From NCBI RefSeq assembly GCF_036250675.1, contig NZ_CP109592.1:992001-1056000 (forward strand): a DNA stretch of 64,000 nucleotides. The letters are read 5' to 3'. A model generated the notes under the pieces. The model worked only from the letters and a program-made list of their open reading frames with translations. It was not told where the DNA came from and did no database searches. This document shows positions 61,399 to 64,000 of the stretch, piece after piece; the stretch's first letter is position 1, and the number at the start of each line of letters is the position of its first letter. The DNA comes from Streptomyces sp. NBC_01689. GTDB lineage: Bacteria > Actinomycetota > Actinomycetes > Streptomycetales > Streptomycetaceae. A program made the position numbers and the translations under genes.

Positions 61399-62666
61399 GC
61401 CGGGCTCCCCGCGAGCGCGCCGTCGCCCGCGAGCGGGAGGACGGCCGCGACGGCGAAGCCGCCTTCCGGGCAGGGTCCGACGGTCAGAGTGCCGCCGACG
61501 CTGCGGGCCCGCTCCCGCATCCCGATGAGGCCGTAGCCGGCCGGGGCCGGCTCCTCCGCTCGCGGCAGGGCGGGGGTCATGGCCCGCCAGGGCCGCCACC
61601 TGCCGTCCTGCTCCGGGGCCTGCGCCTGTGTCCCGGTGCAGGGGCCGTCGTCGGTCACGGCGATGTGCAACGCCGCCGCTTCGGCGTCGAGGGCGAGGCC
61701 GACCCGGACCCGGGTGCCGCCGCCCGCGTGCCGCACCGCGTTGGTCAGGGCCTCCTGCACGATTCGGTATGCCGCCGCGCCGATGGCCTTGGGCACCCCG
61801 TCCGCACCGGGCGCGACCTCCAGTTCCACCCGCACCCCGGCGGCCTCCGCCGACCGGGCCAGGTCGCCGACCCCGTCCAGGCCCGGCAGCGGGCCGCGCT
61901 CGTCGTCGCCGCGCAGTACCTGCAGGGTGGCCCGCAGCTCCGCCCGGGCGTCGCGGCAGGTGCCAGCGATGTTGTCCAGGGCCCCGGCGACGGCCGTGCG
62001 GTCCAGTCGGTCCGGGTCGGCGAGCAGCACGTGGGCGGCGACCGAGGTCTGCACGCCGATCACGGTGATGCTGTGGGCCAGCAGGTCGTGCAGGTCGCGG
62101 GCGATCCGTAGCCGCTCCTCGGCGACGCGCCGGGCTGCCTCCTCCTCGCGGGTGCGTTCGGCGCGTTGGGCGCGCTCGACGATGGCGGCCACGTACTTAC
62201 GGTGGATGCGGACCGCCTCGCCGGTCAGTGCCACCGCCACCACCCAGCCGCCGCTACGCAGCATGTCGGTCGCCGCGTGCCTGTCAGGGGTCGCCGACAT
62301 CACCCCGGCCATGATCGCGACGACCGCTGCCACGGTGAGGTACGTCCGCGGCGGTGGCCCGGCGACCGCCAGCGCGTAGACCGCCGCCATGCTGGCCGGA
62401 ACCACGGCCAGGTGGAGGTTATCCATGGCGTGGTAGGGGGCGACGGCCGCGACCATCACGAGCATCACAGTCATCGGCCACCGCCGCCGGGCCGCCAGTA
62501 CGAGCGCGGTGACCACCAGCAGCGCCCATCCCGCCGCGTCCGGGCGGTGCCCCTGTCCGGACGGCAGGAGGGCGCCCATGGCGCTCTGCAGCACGAGCAC
62601 GCCCAGGGCGAGGGCGGCGTCCTTGTGCGCGTGGACGGCGGGCGGAAGGGGTGACGGCTTCGACAC
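61395..62666 (-). CDS. NarL-type sensor histidine kinase
   Basis: A 423-residue membrane kinase. About five N-terminal hydrophobic segments (LALGVLVLQSAMGALLPSG, WALLVVTALVLAARRRWPMT, TYLTVAAVVAIMAGVMSATP). The HisKA_3 dimerisation and phosphoacceptor site reads LRIARDLHDLLAHSITVIGV (His in RDLHD). The HATPase part has QEALTNAVRHAGGGTRVRVG (N box) and GYGLIGMRERARSVGGTLTV (G box). It partners the response regulator through overlapping reading frames. The signal is unknown. Confidence 0.92.
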   Translation of the reverse strand: MSKPSPLPPAVHAHKDAALALGVLVLQSAMGALLPSGQGHRPDAAGWALLVVTALVLAARRRWPMTVMLVMVAAVAPYHAMDNLHLAVVPASMAAVYALAVAGPPPRTYLTVAAVVAIMAGVMSATPDRHAATDMLRSGGWVVAVALTGEAVRIHRKYVAAIVERAQRAERTREEEAARRVAEERLRIARDLHDLLAHSITVIGVQTSVAAHVLLADPDRLDRTAVAGALDNIAGTCRDARAELRATLQVLRGDDERGPLPGLDGVGDLARSAEAAGVRVELEVAPGADGVPKAIGAAAYRIVQEALTNAVRHAGGGTRVRVGLALDAEAAALHIAVTDDGPCTGTQAQAPEQDGRWRPWRAMTPALPRAEEPAPAGYGLIGMRERARSVGGTLTVGPCPEGGFAVAAVLPLAGDGALAGSPA

Positions 62667-62709
62667 GGCTCCATCTTCCGTTACGGGGTCGGCACCGGGA
62701 CAGACAGGT

Positions 62710-64000
62710 TCACGGGCCCGTGCGCGGCCGGCTCAGCCGCCCGGGCCACCAGACCCGCTCGCGCAGCGCGACACTCGCGGCGGTGACCAGGTAGGTGCGC
62801 ACGAGGAAGGTGTCCAGGAGGACGCCCACGGCGATGACGAAGCCCATCTCGACCAGCGACACCAACGGCATGTTGACCAGTACCGAGAAGGTGGCGGCCA
62901 GTACCAGCCCCGCCGAGGCGATCACCCCTCCCGTGGTGCGCAGTGCGGTGACGGCCGCGGCGGTCGGCGCTGCTCCCGCCAGCGACTCCTCGCGCATTCG
63001 GTGCATGAGGAAGATGCCGTAGTCGACGCCGAGCGCCACGAGGAAGACGAACGACAGCAACGGCAGCCCCGGGTCCGTGCCCTCGAAGCCGAACAGCGGC
63101 CCGAAGACCAGCCCACCGATCCCCAGGGCGGCACCCCACACCGCGATCACGGCCGCCACGAGCAGCAGCGGCGCGAGGAGGCTGCGCAGCAGCACGACAA
63201 GGATCAGCAGCACGGCCGCAAGGACGAGCGGGACGACGACCCACCGGTCGCGCGAACTGGTGTCGGCCAGGTCGGCCTGCTGGGCACCCGGCCCGCCGAC
63301 GTGGGCACCGTAGAGGCCATCAAGTTCCGCGCGCAGGGCGTGGATGGTCGCGGTCTCGCCAGGCGACTCGGGCGGCGCCTCGGCGGTCACCGACACCTCC
63401 GTCCAGCCGCCGCCGCTGCGCCCGCGTTCGGCGGAGGCGACGCCCTCGGTGCCGCGGGCCGCGGCCAGTACCTCGGTCGCCCGGCCGGTGGGCGCCATGA
63501 CGGTGATCGGTTGGGCGGAGCGAGCGGGGTCGGCCTCGGCGAGGGTGCGCATGGCGGCGACCGACTCCGGCACGCTCGTGAAGGCGTCGTCGTTCTTCAG
63601 GCTGCCGGGCAGCGCCAGGGTCCCGAGCGCCAGCGCGCCGAGCAGCACCGCGCCGCCTGTGAGCACGGCCAGCGGGCGGCGTGCGGCCGAGCCGCCCATC
63701 GCCGCGAACAGGCCGCGCGGACGCGGCACTTCGCTGCCGTAGGCAGGTACCAGCGGCCAGAAGACCCGGCGTCCCAGCAGCACCAGCAGCGCGGGCAGCA
63801 GGGTGGTCATCGCCACCAGCGCGCACAGCACCCCGACCGCGGCGATCGGGCCCATGCCCCGGCTGCTGTTGAGGTCGGCGGCAAGCAGGCACAGCAGGCC
63901 CGCGGCCACCGTCCCGGAGGAGGCCAGGACCGCGGGCCCGCAACCGCGCAGGGCGGCGCGCATGGCGTCGTACGGGCGCGGCACGCGCCGGAGTTCCTCG
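62710..64000 (-). CDS. MMPL-family transporter, C-terminal part, runs off the window
   Basis: About 430 residues of an RND-type MMPL exporter continue past position 64000. Transmembrane clusters: VLASSGTVAAGLLCLLAADL, GPIAAVGVLCALVAMTTLLP, WVVVPLVLAAVLLILVVLLR, LLLVAAVIAVWGAALGIGGL and LLSFVFLVALGVDYGIFLMH (the FVFLVALGVDYGIFL block carries the proton-relay Asp). A periplasmic domain lies between (SLKNDDAFTSVPESVAAMRT). These pumps move lipids or drugs across the inner membrane. It sits 43 bp upstream of the kinase, so transporter, kinase and regulator form one operon. Confidence 0.92.
   Translation of the reverse strand, partial: EELRRVPRPYDAMRAALRGCGPAVLASSGTVAAGLLCLLAADLNSSRGMGPIAAVGVLCALVAMTTLLPALLVLLGRRVFWPLVPAYGSEVPRPRGLFAAMGGSAARRPLAVLTGGAVLLGALALGTLALPGSLKNDDAFTSVPESVAAMRTLAEADPARSAQPITVMAPTGRATEVLAAARGTEGVASAERGRSGGGWTEVSVTAEAPPESPGETATIHALRAELDGLYGAHVGGPGAQQADLADTSSRDRWVVVPLVLAAVLLILVVLLRSLLAPLLLVAAVIAVWGAALGIGGLVFGPLFGFEGTDPGLPLLSFVFLVALGVDYGIFLMHRMREESLAGAAPTAAAVTALRTTGGVIASAGLVLAATFSVLVNMPLVSLVEMGFVIAVGVLLDTFLVRTYLVTAASVALRERVWWPGRLSRPRTGP

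Overview
The window is high-GC actinomycete DNA, most probably Streptomyces. The GC-rich codon use, WhiB and NarL-type two-component regulators, SDR/MDR/F420-type oxidoreductases, Sec-type signal peptides and the transposase families all fit this. The density of insertion sequences and broken genes suggests a chromosome arm, genomic island or large plasmid rather than core chromosome. No rRNA, tRNA or replication origin was seen.

Layout. (1) 1-11,413: small stress and detoxification cassettes (MDR reductase with MarR; SDR with an XRE/MmyB-type regulator; WhiB) broken up by IS elements. Two nested events stand out. An IS5-family element (2228-3713) carries a zinc-ribbon passenger gene. A composite transposon (3861-7309) carries a YrdB-like protein, a TetR regulator and an alpha/beta hydrolase, and splits a MATE efflux gene with a 3-bp duplication. 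(2) 11,934-14,657: a two-gene operon whose first protein ends, and whose second (NB-ARC + TPR NLR) begins, with the same RHIM-like motif. This is an amyloid-signalling NLR pair, probably defensive or cell-death related. (3) 14,762-25,011: HD hydrolase, TetR regulators, quinone-type reductase, SnoaL-like exported protein, SDR, and a DHA2 MFS exporter that shares operators with a TetR gene. (4) 25,084-31,164: IS3 element at the leader side of an orphan type I-E-like CRISPR array (10 repeats, no cas genes), a glycerol-3-phosphate dehydrogenase and an AbiEii-like nucleotidyltransferase pair. (5) 31,322-40,121: IS5 copy A and an IS630 element (with a SUKH-like passenger) sharing one TA, a SMI1/KNR4 gene, and a two-tyrosine-recombinase cassette (Tn554-like) that truncates a PAPS-reductase-like gene next to a Mom-like DNA-modification gene. 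(6) 40,784-44,056: LLM oxidoreductase, F420/NADP-type reductase and SDR with a divergent MarR. (7) 44,481-53,948: IS5 copies B and C, IS30, several IS remnants, gene chimeras and small secreted or hypothetical proteins. (8) 54,590-59,618: an RHS/YD-repeat secreted protein with a hydrophobic C-terminal tip, followed by an orphan alternative tip and four tiny membrane proteins, which suggests a polymorphic toxin with exchangeable tips and membrane immunity proteins. (9) 60,709-64,000: response regulator, histidine kinase and MMPL transporter in one operon, the last running off the window.

Two themes recur. Regulators sit beside the reductase or exporter they probably control, and several operators can be read directly as repeated palindromes. 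IS elements with TA-containing targets often sit exactly on stop codons. All functional names come from reading motifs by eye; no database search was possible.
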